This document shows positions 1 through 9,113 of a stretch of 42,832 nucleotides of DNA, piece after piece. The position numbers and the translations under genes are program-made. Source of the DNA: Deltaproteobacteria bacterium (lineage in GTDB: Bacteria; Desulfobacterota; Dissulfuribacteria; Dissulfuribacterales; UBA3076); NCBI GenBank assembly GCA_011042225.1, contig DQXT01000136.1, positions 1 through 42,832 on the forward strand, written 5' to 3'. The notes beneath the pieces were generated by a model that had not been told where the DNA came from, did not search any database, and saw only the letters and a list, made by a program, of their open reading frames with translations. How positions within the stretch are numbered: position 1 is the first letter of the stretch; the number at the start of each line of letters is the position of its first letter.

Positions 1-81
1 AAATGCGGCCTTTCCTGTTATTTCTAAAATGTGCGCCGTTTTTGGATCGTAGCCTGCAATACATCTTTCAATTCTTCTCAT
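1..81 (-). CDS. Partial CDS running off the left edge (N-terminus MRRIERCIAGYDPKTAHILEITGKAAF)
   Basis: Open minus-strand frame from an ATG at 81-79 to the window edge; too short to assign. Confidence 0.3.
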   Translation of the reverse strand, partial: MRRIERCIAGYDPKTAHILEITGKAAF

Positions 82-204
82 ATGTTTTCTTCTAATGAGG
101 CTTGATACGCGCTACTGTTTGTTTGCGGGTCCTTATCGTCGTTCGGGTTATAAAAATTATTGATATCTGAAGACTGAAAATGAATTATGAATTTTATAAG
201 GTTC

Positions 205-699
205 TTAGGATTGTTTGCCGGTAATTCGTAGAAAATGCCATGCCAAGAGAACCCCGCCGATGGTTATGGCAGAATCTGCGAGGTTGAAGGCCGGCCAGTG
301 ATATGAACCTAAAAAAAAGTCTAAAAAGTCAATAACAGATCTATGGCGTATTCTGTCTATAAGGTTTCCCAGTGCCCCTCCGAACACCAAAGAAGTTCCC
401 CAAAAAAGTTGATGGCCGCGACTCCGCGAGCTTTTATAGAGATAAAGGAGGGCTGCGAGGGCGACCACGCTTATTACCTGGAAAAATATGTGACGCCATT
501 TATCAGAACCTGCCAGAAATCCAAATGCCGCTCCAGTGTTGGTTATGTATGTAATATTAAAAAATCCTTGGAAAACCGGTCTTGTTTCATGGAGGTTAAG
601 GTTGGAGACTATAATGGCCTTGGTGGTCTGATCTGAAAGCACGATCAGGAAAGCAACGAATAAAAAGGATTTTATTGAAAAAGGTTTAGACAGGGTCAT
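205..699 (-). CDS. lspA: Lipoprotein signal peptidase (SPase II)
   Basis: 164 aa with NTGAAFG, GGALGNLIDRIRHRSVIDFLDF and FNLADSAI motifs typical of LspA; multiple TM segments. Confidence 0.96.
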   Translation of the reverse strand: MTLSKPFSIKSFLFVAFLIVLSDQTTKAIIVSNLNLHETRPVFQGFFNITYITNTGAAFGFLAGSDKWRHIFFQVISVVALAALLYLYKSSRSRGHQLFWGTSLVFGGALGNLIDRIRHRSVIDFLDFFLGSYHWPAFNLADSAITIGGVLLAWHFLRITGKQS

Positions 700-2081
700 G
701 GTTTGGAGCCTTCCTGATTTTTGTCCTTTTTAAGGTCTTTATATGATTCGCTGTCCGGTGAAAGCAGCTTCATGGCCTTATCTTTGTGATATTGGGCGGA
801 TTGCTGATTTCCAATGGCCTTATAGTGACGATAGAAATACTCATGTGCCTCCCCATGTCTTTCGAGGGCGGCGAAACATCTTCCCATCTGCAGGTAAATA
901 CTTGCAGGATCAGGCCAGGATTTTTTCAGTGTTTTAAGTATGGGTAGTGCCTCAGACGGCTTTCCCAGCTCAAGGTAGGCCCTGGCCAAAAAGAACTTGG
1001 CGGTTGAATCTCCAGGATGTCTTTTGCTGTATGGACCCAATATAGAGGCGGCCTTTTTATATTTTCCTGCTGCAAAGTAAGCCCTTCCCTGATCTACCTT
1101 AAATCCAGATTTTTCCGGGGCTGAAGACACAAGGTTATCAAATGCCTTAATGGCTTTATCATATTCTCTGGCGGCGAGGAGTGATTGGGCAAGACCATAA
1201 AGGAGAAGTATATCATTTGGACTGGTATTGAGTTCTTGCTGATAATATTTCATCATGACCATCGGATCATGAGTTAAGATCCTGGTTTTGACCTGTAGCT
1301 TTCTTAATTCGAACCGGTCTTCCTGGAATTTTTGTATGCATCGCTCTCGTTCCCAAAGGTCCTCCAGATAGGTTATCCTCTCGCCGGCTCCCGGGTGGGT
1401 GGAAAGATAACTAGGTATGGCGCTTGTCCCAAGCCAGCGATATTTCTGCATTTTCTTTAAGACGGTAAGCAGCCCACGAAAATCATATCCGGCCTTGCAT
1501 AACCATTGGCATGCTCTTCTATCCGCCTCTTCTTCATCTGTGCGGCTGTATTTAAGGGCGATAGACATATTTATGGCACCCGAGGTTGCAAATATGGCGG
1601 AACCCGCCTGTCCTTGTCCCAAAAATAGTCCTGCTATAGCAATTGCGGCGGTCGCTATGTTTATTCGCTGCATTCGATCCATGCGCCTGGCTATATGTCT
1701 ACCCTGAACGTGGCCTATCTCATGGGCCAAAACGCACACAAGTTCATTTTCAGTATCGATTACCTCAAGCAGACCCGTATGCACGAATACGAGTCCTCCG
1801 GGCATGGCAAAGGCATTTAGGCCATCATCCTGTATGACGAAAAACTCATAATCAAAAAATTTGCCATCAACTTGGTCAAGCACCTTTTGGCCTACACGGG
1901 ACACATATCCTACAATTTCCGGATCCTTTATCAGGGGGACCCGGGACTCAACCTGGTGCAGCAATCTATTCCTAAGTTCCCGTTCTTTCTCAACAGACAT
2001 CATTGCGGAAAGGGGCGAGGCCCAAATCATATAGGCCAAGGCGAAAATAAAAAGAAGAGAAAGGCGATTACACATAAACAT
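696..2081 (-). CDS. bepA: M48 family metalloprotease with TPR repeats (BepA/YfgC-like)
   Basis: Signal peptide, HExxH in VLAHEIGHVQGRH, C-terminal TPR-like repeats; overlaps lspA by 4 nt. Confidence 0.88.
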   Translation of the reverse strand: MFMCNRLSLLFIFALAYMIWASPLSAMMSVEKERELRNRLLHQVESRVPLIKDPEIVGYVSRVGQKVLDQVDGKFFDYEFFVIQDDGLNAFAMPGGLVFVHTGLLEVIDTENELVCVLAHEIGHVQGRHIARRMDRMQRINIATAAIAIAGLFLGQGQAGSAIFATSGAINMSIALKYSRTDEEEADRRACQWLCKAGYDFRGLLTVLKKMQKYRWLGTSAIPSYLSTHPGAGERITYLEDLWERERCIQKFQEDRFELRKLQVKTRILTHDPMVMMKYYQQELNTSPNDILLLYGLAQSLLAAREYDKAIKAFDNLVSSAPEKSGFKVDQGRAYFAAGKYKKAASILGPYSKRHPGDSTAKFFLARAYLELGKPSEALPILKTLKKSWPDPASIYLQMGRCFAALERHGEAHEYFYRHYKAIGNQQSAQYHKDKAMKLLSPDSESYKDLKKDKNQEGSKP

Positions 2082-2238
2082 ATGGTTGATTCGACCGAAA
2101 AATTCGATCTGCTGCGTTGCTTCAATTTTTCATCGGCTGCGATATGTGCGCAAAATAGAGTAAGTCCTTTATAATATATACGTTATTATAATAGTCAAAT
2201 CGCTTTAATTAAAAAATCGGGTTTACTTGATTATTGAA

Positions 2239-3051
2239 TTATGTAGTTCTTTTGTTTTTTGCACCTTTCTTTCTACCGGCTCCGGTCTTTTTCCATGCAT
2301 GGTCGCGGTCGCCGAATTTCCCTTTTCTGTTTTTTTTGTCAAGCCCAGATGAAATTATGTGAGAAGGTGTGTCACGGAGTACAAAAGCCCCAATTTTTTC
2401 AAGCAGTGGGGCATCGCCCCCTGGAATTTTTCTGCTGTCAGGCCTTGCCTTGCTCAATTTGGATTTTTTGCGCTTGTCTTTTTCTTTAACAGGGGGAGGT
2501 GCTGGTATTTTCATCCATTGAACATCCATGCCTTCAACAAGATATATAGCCTTGCCGGCCCTTCTAAAGACCACACCTGCCTCATTACTCTTAAGAGCGG
2601 ATATTTCCGCTATAATTGGGTGTTTGTCTCGGCGCTTTCCGATTTTTAAAGCCATTTCCTTTTCTGTGGATAATACAATCCACTTCTTGTTAACACTTGA
2701 TTGCAGACCGTGAGCCATGACGTGCCCATGGGCTTTTGGTCTTATGCTGACGTAAAGCAATTCAGGGGGTTTGGCTTCATTGTATATCGTAAGATCAGGG
2801 CGTTGTGATTCCGGTCTAACCCTGACATAGTTTTCCTGATATTCGAATTTTTCCGGCTTGTAGAGAGAAAGGAATTGTATTAACCCCCTCGGGGTAATGT
2901 GGGACATCCCGGTCTCTTCATCAAGTGCCCGATGGAGTTCTTTGATGGAAAGCCATCCGCCTTTATCCAAGACTATGCCAAAGGCATCCGGACGTCGCCC
3001 CAGCATGACAAAAAGGATCTTCTCCAACCGTTTTAATGCTCGCTTGTCCAT
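2239..3051 (-). CDS. Divergent KptA/Tpt1-like (RNA 2'-phosphotransferase fold) protein with Lys-rich C-terminal tail
   Basis: N-terminus RLEKILFVMLGRRPDAFGIVLDKGGWLSIKEL resembles the KptA LSKxLSxxLRHxPxxxGLxLDxxGW block; later segments align by eye to the KptA core, but catalytic motifs look substituted. Confidence 0.55.
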   Translation of the reverse strand: MDKRALKRLEKILFVMLGRRPDAFGIVLDKGGWLSIKELHRALDEETGMSHITPRGLIQFLSLYKPEKFEYQENYVRVRPESQRPDLTIYNEAKPPELLYVSIRPKAHGHVMAHGLQSSVNKKWIVLSTEKEMALKIGKRRDKHPIIAEISALKSNEAGVVFRRAGKAIYLVEGMDVQWMKIPAPPPVKEKDKRKKSKLSKARPDSRKIPGGDAPLLEKIGAFVLRDTPSHIISSGLDKKNRKGKFGDRDHAWKKTGAGRKKGAKNKRTT

Positions 3052-3185
3052 AACCCTTGCTTTTAATGATCAATTTAATGCGGTTCCGGCATTCTCCTGC
3101 TTTGAAGAAAGCAGGTATTTATATTATGGTTTGTATGATAAAATAAATACAAAGAGGTTCTGTTATATATTTTATAGAAAAGAGC

Positions 3186-3494
3186 ATGAAAGATAAAGAG
3201 ACCTTTCTGTTTTCGGCACTTGTTGCCGAAGAAGATATTAAGAGGGAAAAAACCAAGGCCAGAGAGATCAGGCGCAGCCGGTGGTGGCGCCAAAAGTGTG
3301 CTCAAGGGGTTTGTTTTTACTGTGGGAGCCGTGTGGGGTCCGCTAATCTTACAATGGATCATGTGGTTCCGCTGGTTCGCGGCGGTCTAAGCATTAAGAA
3401 CAACTTGGTGCCGGCCTGTAAGGAATGCAATAACAACAAAAAATATCTGCTACCCATGGAGTGGGAAGAATATATTAAGAGCCGAAAGGAGTAA
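3186..3494 (+). CDS. HNH endonuclease
   Basis: CFYCG...TMDHVVPLVRGG...NLVPACKECNNNK: CxxC / DH / CxxC HNH signature. Confidence 0.9.
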   Translation: MKDKETFLFSALVAEEDIKREKTKAREIRRSRWWRQKCAQGVCFYCGSRVGSANLTMDHVVPLVRGGLSIKNNLVPACKECNNNKKYLLPMEWEEYIKSRKE

Positions 3495-3500
3495 AGCATA

Positions 3501-4130
3501 GTGAAAAGTGACCTGTTTTTTCGGTCTTTAGTTAGTTTAAGAAAAGGGATAACTTTTATTATGTTGATTGCCGGTGTTGTTTTTTGTCCCTTATGGCAGG
3601 CTGTTGCGGCAACTGACGACACCGAAGCGGAGAAAGCCCCTGTGGGAGACGAGTACCTAATTGGTCCCACAGACATTCTAGAGATTCATATTTGGAGAGA
3701 ACCCGATCTCTCCCGCACGATACCCGTGCGCCCTGATGGTAAGATAACCTTGCCTCTATTGAACGATGTGCAGGCCTCCGGACTCACTCCCATGGAGCTA
3801 AAGGCCGGAATTGAAAAGGGGTTGGCCAAGTTTATAGAATCCCCTGTAGTGTCGGTCGCTGTCCAGGAAATACACAGCAAGAACATATTTGTATTGGGAC
3901 AGGTTGAATCTCCAGGCCAGTATCCACTTCAGCAGGATCTGACAGTAGTTCAGGCACTTTCCTTGGCAGGAGGTCTTGCAGAGTGGGCGGACCAGAGTGG
4001 TATTGTTATCCTGCGCAAGGAAAATGGAAAGCAAAGGCGAATCAAGTTTAATTACAAGGATGTTTCAAAGGGTAAACACCTAGAGGAAAATATAGTCTTA
4101 AAGGCAGGTGATACCATTATAGTGCCCTAG
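3501..4130 (+). CDS. Polysaccharide export protein (Wza/SLBB type)
   Basis: GTG start; signal peptide; YLIGPTDILEIHIWREPDLSRTIPVRPDGKITLPLLNDVQASGLTP and SLBB-like FVLGQVESPGQYPL. Confidence 0.92.
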   Translation: MKSDLFFRSLVSLRKGITFIMLIAGVVFCPLWQAVAATDDTEAEKAPVGDEYLIGPTDILEIHIWREPDLSRTIPVRPDGKITLPLLNDVQASGLTPMELKAGIEKGLAKFIESPVVSVAVQEIHSKNIFVLGQVESPGQYPLQQDLTVVQALSLAGGLAEWADQSGIVILRKENGKQRRIKFNYKDVSKGKHLEENIVLKAGDTIIVP

Positions 4131-4155
4131 CTTCTATATCGCGAGGTAAATCGAT

Positions 4156-5442
4156 ATGCAACCATTCGGTTTTTACCATTTGTGTTTTTTAAAACGAGTT
4201 TCTATCTTGGTTTTAATTGCTGTCTTGTTTGTCGGTAATTCATGGGCCGAATGGCATTTTTTGCCGGCACTCGATCTGGAAGAGCGTTATGACAGCAATA
4301 TGTATTTGAGTTCCGACAACGAGACCTCTGATTTTATAACCCGACTCAGTCCTGAATTAAGACTGGAAGATGTCAGTGCAACCAGGACCTTTGCTGCCAG
4401 CTATATCATGCATATGTATCATTTTGATCGTCATGATGAGAACAATTATATCGGGCACTCGGCCGAATTAAGCTGGGATCAAAGGCTAAGCCGGAATCTG
4501 TCCTGGCATATAATGAATAGTTACACCAGATCCGAGGAACCCCTGGAAGAGGATCCTGAGTATACCGGGGTAAGAGAGACCAGGAATATGTATACCAGAA
4601 ACTCAGTAGATACTGGATTTACTTATCGGTTCGGCCAAGAGGACAGGGTAACCATATCTTATCTTGACAGCCGTCTTCAAAACAGAGATCCGGATATTGA
4701 AGATGATGTTGAATATGGTCCCGGCCTGGAGCTGGAATATTGGCTTACCCAGCGTCACGGTCTACTGCTGGATTATTCCTGGAGCAGAATAGATTATGAA
4801 CACGATCCATCCGACCAAATGGATGAGATGGTTTTTGTCTATCAGTGGCGGCGGTCTCCACACACTACGCTGCATGTGGACTATGGGCTTGTGCTTTTTT
4901 CCTCTAAGGCCCTGGCGGCAGAAGAAGGGAACGACGACTATAATGTGCAGAGTATAGCCGCGGGTTTTGGTCATGATTTTGGGCCATTATGGAACCTGAC
5001 AGGATCTTTTGGTTACTTTTTCTTTAATCCTAAGGAATCAGAGTCAGGTGATGGACCTGTATATCATCTCTCTTTGGGGCGCAGTTTTGCCAGGGGCTCT
5101 GTAACTCTCACTGGTGACGGTGGCTACAGGTTGGATTATTCCGGCGCGGATGCCGAGGGTTTTACAGAGTACAGAGGTCTGTCTCTTTCATCTGCCTATA
5201 CCGTGTCTCCAAGGACCGAGCTGTATACAACCGCTTCATACATGTATGAGAAGGCCGAGGAAGAAGAGCGCACAAGAGATGAAACCTGGGGTGTCTCGGC
5301 AGGCATATCCTACGAGATATCTTCCTGGCTCACCGGGGCTGTCGAGTTGACACAGCGGGAGAGAAACTCTTCCGATGAAGAGGATGAATACAGAGACAGC
5401 CTTATGCTCTTAAGACTCAGAGGCACCTATGAATGGAGATAG
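4156..5442 (+). CDS. Outer-membrane beta-barrel protein of EPS locus
   Basis: Signal peptide then alternating aromatic beta-strand pattern; position between Wza and Wzz homologues. Confidence 0.75.
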   Translation: MQPFGFYHLCFLKRVSILVLIAVLFVGNSWAEWHFLPALDLEERYDSNMYLSSDNETSDFITRLSPELRLEDVSATRTFAASYIMHMYHFDRHDENNYIGHSAELSWDQRLSRNLSWHIMNSYTRSEEPLEEDPEYTGVRETRNMYTRNSVDTGFTYRFGQEDRVTISYLDSRLQNRDPDIEDDVEYGPGLELEYWLTQRHGLLLDYSWSRIDYEHDPSDQMDEMVFVYQWRRSPHTTLHVDYGLVLFSSKALAAEEGNDDYNVQSIAAGFGHDFGPLWNLTGSFGYFFFNPKESESGDGPVYHLSLGRSFARGSVTLTGDGGYRLDYSGADAEGFTEYRGLSLSSAYTVSPRTELYTTASYMYEKAEEEERTRDETWGVSAGISYEISSWLTGAVELTQRERNSSDEEDEYRDSLMLLRLRGTYEWR

Positions 5443-7127
5443 TCGCCGACAAGGGCATATACAAAGAAGTCCATACCTGGGAATTTTATAGAAGAGGCTT
5501 AAGACTGAAAGCCATGGCGGCCATACAGAGCGGACAAAAGTCCATAGATATTTATCTATATCTTTCCCTGCTTTTTCGCAGGAAGTGGGAAATCGTCTTC
5601 GGTATGATCCCGTTTCTGTTGGCAGGTGTGATATACTGCCTTTTGGCCACCAAGATTTATAGTACCAGCACTACCATAGTAGTTGTGCCACAACGGGTCC
5701 CGGAGGCATATATACGGTCTACAGTGACCGGAGATATTGATGAGCGCATCAGAGGTATATGGCAAAAGGTCACCAGCCGGACAAGTCTTGAGCGAATTAT
5801 TGAGCAGTTTGACCTCTATGCCGAGGCCAGAGAGGGGCTTCCGATGGAGACGGTTGTAGAGGTAATGAGAAGTAAGATCAAAATAGACAGTCCCAGAACA
5901 GCCCGCACAAACGCATTTATTCTGTCTTATGAGGGGAAGGATCCTATTGCCGTTACGAGGGTAGTCAATGCCCTGGCCAACATGTTTATTGAAGAAAATC
6001 TTAAATTAAGGGAGACGCAGGCCAAGGGCACTGCAGAGTTTCTATCCGAGGAGCTGGAGAAGGTCTATAGTGAGTTGAAGCGCCGAGAAGAGGCACTTAA
6101 AGAGTATAAGATGGAACACATGGGTGAGCTTCCCGAGCAGAGGGACAGCAACCTGGCGATGCTCCAGCGTCTTCAGGAAGAAGTTGAGACGCTGCAAGAA
6201 AATATCAGGAGAGCTGAAGACAGAAAGTTGTTATTACAGCGCCAAATTGCAGAAGAGCGGAGTAACCTGAGTTTAGCCTCTGATCTTTCCGGTTCTCAAG
6301 AGGGTGGTGTCACTCAGGCCCCGACTACCCTGGAAGGCCTGAGGGAAAGGCTTAAATCCCTTAGAATCCGGTATACCGATACCCATCCGGATGTTGTGAG
6401 TGTCAGAAATCTTATTGCCAAGCTTGAGAAGGAGCAGAATATGCAAAGCCCGGCATCGGATAGTGAAGAAACGGAAGAAGAAGAGGAAAGCGGCGCTATG
6501 GTTGATGCCGGAAGCCCTGCGAACTCCGTCATCGTGGGGCTTCAGTATCAGGTGAAGGGTTTGGACTTTGATATTAAGGCATCAAGGGAGGCATGTGATA
6601 AGATCCGGAAACAGATAGTTGTGTATCAGTCGCGTATTGAAAATACGCCCCGGAGAGAACAGGAGCTGCTTGATCTATCGCGCGATTATGAAAATCTGAG
6701 GACCTCCTATGAAAACTTGTTGAATCGCAAGATAGAGGCCGAGCAGGCAGCAGCTCTGGAAAGGAGACAAAAGGGTGAGCAGTTCAGGGTGATTGATCCG
6801 GCTAGAGTACCGGAAACATATATCAAGCCCGATGTAAAAAAGATTTTAGCCATGGCCCTTGTCCTGGCCGCAGGCGCAGGTCTGGGATTGGCCTTGGGCC
6901 GGGAGTATCTAAGTAATGTATTTTATGATCCAGGAGATGTTAAAAAGGCCTTAGACATCCCTGTTCTGGCCTGTGTACCCCTTCTTTTGACTGATGCCGA
7001 ACGTCGGAAAAAGAGGCTCGCCGCCTTTTTTTTCGGTACTTTAGCAGTGGCTGGTTATGCAGTGATAACAGTCCTTTTATTTATTCTATGGAGCAGGGGC
7101 CCCGGTGCCCTTGAAGGACTTTTCTAA
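5433..7127 (+). CDS. Chain-length determinant (Wzz/GNVR) family protein; true start possibly at MAAIQ, nt 5514
   Basis: Two TM segments flanking a long coiled coil; C-terminal RREQELLDLSRDYENLRTSYENLLNRKIEAEQA block and PARVPETYIKPD. Confidence 0.9.
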   Translation: MEIVADKGIYKEVHTWEFYRRGLRLKAMAAIQSGQKSIDIYLYLSLLFRRKWEIVFGMIPFLLAGVIYCLLATKIYSTSTTIVVVPQRVPEAYIRSTVTGDIDERIRGIWQKVTSRTSLERIIEQFDLYAEAREGLPMETVVEVMRSKIKIDSPRTARTNAFILSYEGKDPIAVTRVVNALANMFIEENLKLRETQAKGTAEFLSEELEKVYSELKRREEALKEYKMEHMGELPEQRDSNLAMLQRLQEEVETLQENIRRAEDRKLLLQRQIAEERSNLSLASDLSGSQEGGVTQAPTTLEGLRERLKSLRIRYTDTHPDVVSVRNLIAKLEKEQNMQSPASDSEETEEEEESGAMVDAGSPANSVIVGLQYQVKGLDFDIKASREACDKIRKQIVVYQSRIENTPRREQELLDLSRDYENLRTSYENLLNRKIEAEQAAALERRQKGEQFRVIDPARVPETYIKPDVKKILAMALVLAAGAGLGLALGREYLSNVFYDPGDVKKALDIPVLACVPLLLTDAERRKKRLAAFFFGTLAVAGYAVITVLLFILWSRGPGALEGLF

Positions 7128-7132
7128 ATCTT

Positions 7133-8158
7133 ATGTATCTCAGTTATTATGGATTAAATGAACACCCCTTTTCCATCTCGCCTGATCCAAACTTTTTATA
7201 TCTCAGCGATATCCATCGCGAGGGACTGGCCAATCTGACCTATGGAATTGCTCAAAGAAAAGGCTTTGTATTAATCACTGGTGATGTGGGTACCGGTAAA
7301 ACCACCTTAATATATGCCCTTCTTGCGCAAGTTCCACAGAAAGTGAGGGTTGCTTTCATATCCAGCCCTACTCTTACAAGAGAAGAGTTTTTTTATCTTT
7401 TAGCAGATGCATATAAATTGGGGGCGATTGAACACAAGGCCCACTTTCTCGTCAGATTTACACAGTTTTTAGAAAAGGCTTATGGCCGTGATGAAAACGT
7501 TGTGTTGATCGTGGACGAGGCACATTCTCTAACTCTCGAATTATTGGAGGAGATAAGGCTTCTTTCCAATCTGGAGAATTACTCTTACAAGCTTGTAAAC
7601 ATAATCCTGGTTGGGCAGCCCGAACTCAATGACAAACTATCCGGTCCTGAGATGAGGCCGCTGACACAGCGTATAACCCTAAAGTATCATTTGTCTTCCA
7701 TGACCTTCAATGATACGGCTAAATATATAGAGACACGTTTGATCAGGTCCGGAGCTAAAGACATAGGTATTTTTACTGAATCTGCAATACAAAGCCTTTA
7801 TGAATATGCCGGAGGCATTCCGAGATTAACAAATATCTTTGCAGACCACGCGCTTCTTACAGGTTATGTCAGGGGCCTGAAACGGATTGACAATAGAGTA
7901 ATAGAGGAGTGTGCAGCAGAACTCGGATTATCCGGCAGCAAAGAGGAGAAAGATAAAGACTGCACAAGGATTCCGCCTTATCTCAGATACAGAGGCCTCA
8001 TCAAAGCCGTTTTGATTATATGTATATCATTGGGGTTACTCGTTCTGTGGTGGGACGTACTGATGAATGAGGGTATTCTAACTAGTAGTATTTACAATAT
8101 TTTTGATGAAGATAATCCCATGGCTGGTCATGAATTGACTGTGAACGGCCTGGAATAA
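7133..8158 (+). CDS. XrtA-associated-type AAA ATPase (ExeA/GspA-like) with C-terminal TM
   Basis: MYLSYYGLNEHPFSISPDPNFLYLS; Walker A GDVGTGKTT; Walker B VVLIVDEAH. Confidence 0.9.
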   Translation: MYLSYYGLNEHPFSISPDPNFLYLSDIHREGLANLTYGIAQRKGFVLITGDVGTGKTTLIYALLAQVPQKVRVAFISSPTLTREEFFYLLADAYKLGAIEHKAHFLVRFTQFLEKAYGRDENVVLIVDEAHSLTLELLEEIRLLSNLENYSYKLVNIILVGQPELNDKLSGPEMRPLTQRITLKYHLSSMTFNDTAKYIETRLIRSGAKDIGIFTESAIQSLYEYAGGIPRLTNIFADHALLTGYVRGLKRIDNRVIEECAAELGLSGSKEEKDKDCTRIPPYLRYRGLIKAVLIICISLGLLVLWWDVLMNEGILTSSIYNIFDEDNPMAGHELTVNGLE

Positions 8159-8189
8159 AGAGTAAAATAGTTAAAAGGTAAAGAAAAAA

Positions 8190-9041
8190 ATGGGTAAGAT
8201 TGCCGATGCCCTGGAGAAGGCAGGGAAAGAGCAGGTACCAATTCGACATGAGAGGGATATCAAGCCGGTCTGTCAAGACAGGATTGACTCCGGGACGGAT
8301 TTTCAGGCTAAAGAAGAGGCGGTATCTGAAACAAAGGCCTTACAGGGTCCGGTTGATCCTAAGCTCGTGGTATTTCGAGATCCTTTTTCTCCTGCTTCGG
8401 AGCACTTTAAGATGCTTCGGTCCCAAATCCTTTATCCCAAGGACGGTAAGCGTCGCCGGCTTATACTTGTGACATCTGCCATGGAGGGTGCCGGCAAGAC
8501 CACAGTAGCATGTAACCTTTCAGTAAGCATTGCACAGAGTGTAGATCCTTATGTTCTCTTGATAGACGCCGACATCAGGAGATCATCTGTATGTAGTATG
8601 CTGGGCCTGGAGCCGGCCGAAGGGCTTTCAGAATATCTTCAGAGGAACGCGAACTTGTCCAAATACCTTATCAGGACCCCTATGACAAAGTTGACAGTTC
8701 TTCCCGCCGGCCGTTCAGTGACGAATCCTGCTGAACTTCTGACTTCCGCTAAAATGAGACATCTCTTTGAAGAGGCACGGGAGAGATATTCGGATCGTTT
8801 TATCATCGTGGATTCTCCTCCTGTCAACCTTGCTGCCGAGACCTTGAGTCTTTCTCAAAATGTCGATGCCGTGGTTTTTGTGGTTCGTTACGGTTTTACC
8901 GATAAGGATTTGATAGAAGAGGCCATAACAAAAGTGGGTGAGGACAAGATACTTGGAATTGTCTTTAACTGTTTTGAAAGTCCGCCCGGAAGGTATTCCT
9001 ATTATAAAAAGAGATATCCTTATTATAGTTCAAAATCATAA
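8190..9041 (+). CDS. CpsD/CapB-type BY-kinase (tyrosine autokinase)
   Basis: Walker A SAMEGAGKTT, Walker A' VLLIDADIRR, Walker B FIIVDSPP, Tyr-rich tail PGRYSYYKKRYPYYSSKS. Confidence 0.92.
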   Translation: MGKIADALEKAGKEQVPIRHERDIKPVCQDRIDSGTDFQAKEEAVSETKALQGPVDPKLVVFRDPFSPASEHFKMLRSQILYPKDGKRRRLILVTSAMEGAGKTTVACNLSVSIAQSVDPYVLLIDADIRRSSVCSMLGLEPAEGLSEYLQRNANLSKYLIRTPMTKLTVLPAGRSVTNPAELLTSAKMRHLFEEARERYSDRFIIVDSPPVNLAAETLSLSQNVDAVVFVVRYGFTDKDLIEEAITKVGEDKILGIVFNCFESPPGRYSYYKKRYPYYSSKS

Positions 9042-9113
9042 GCCAAATGAGCAAAGCCGGCTTAAAATAAGGAGTCTGTTTATTGGTGATTATTCTGTCT
9101 TGCCGGTTGTTCT

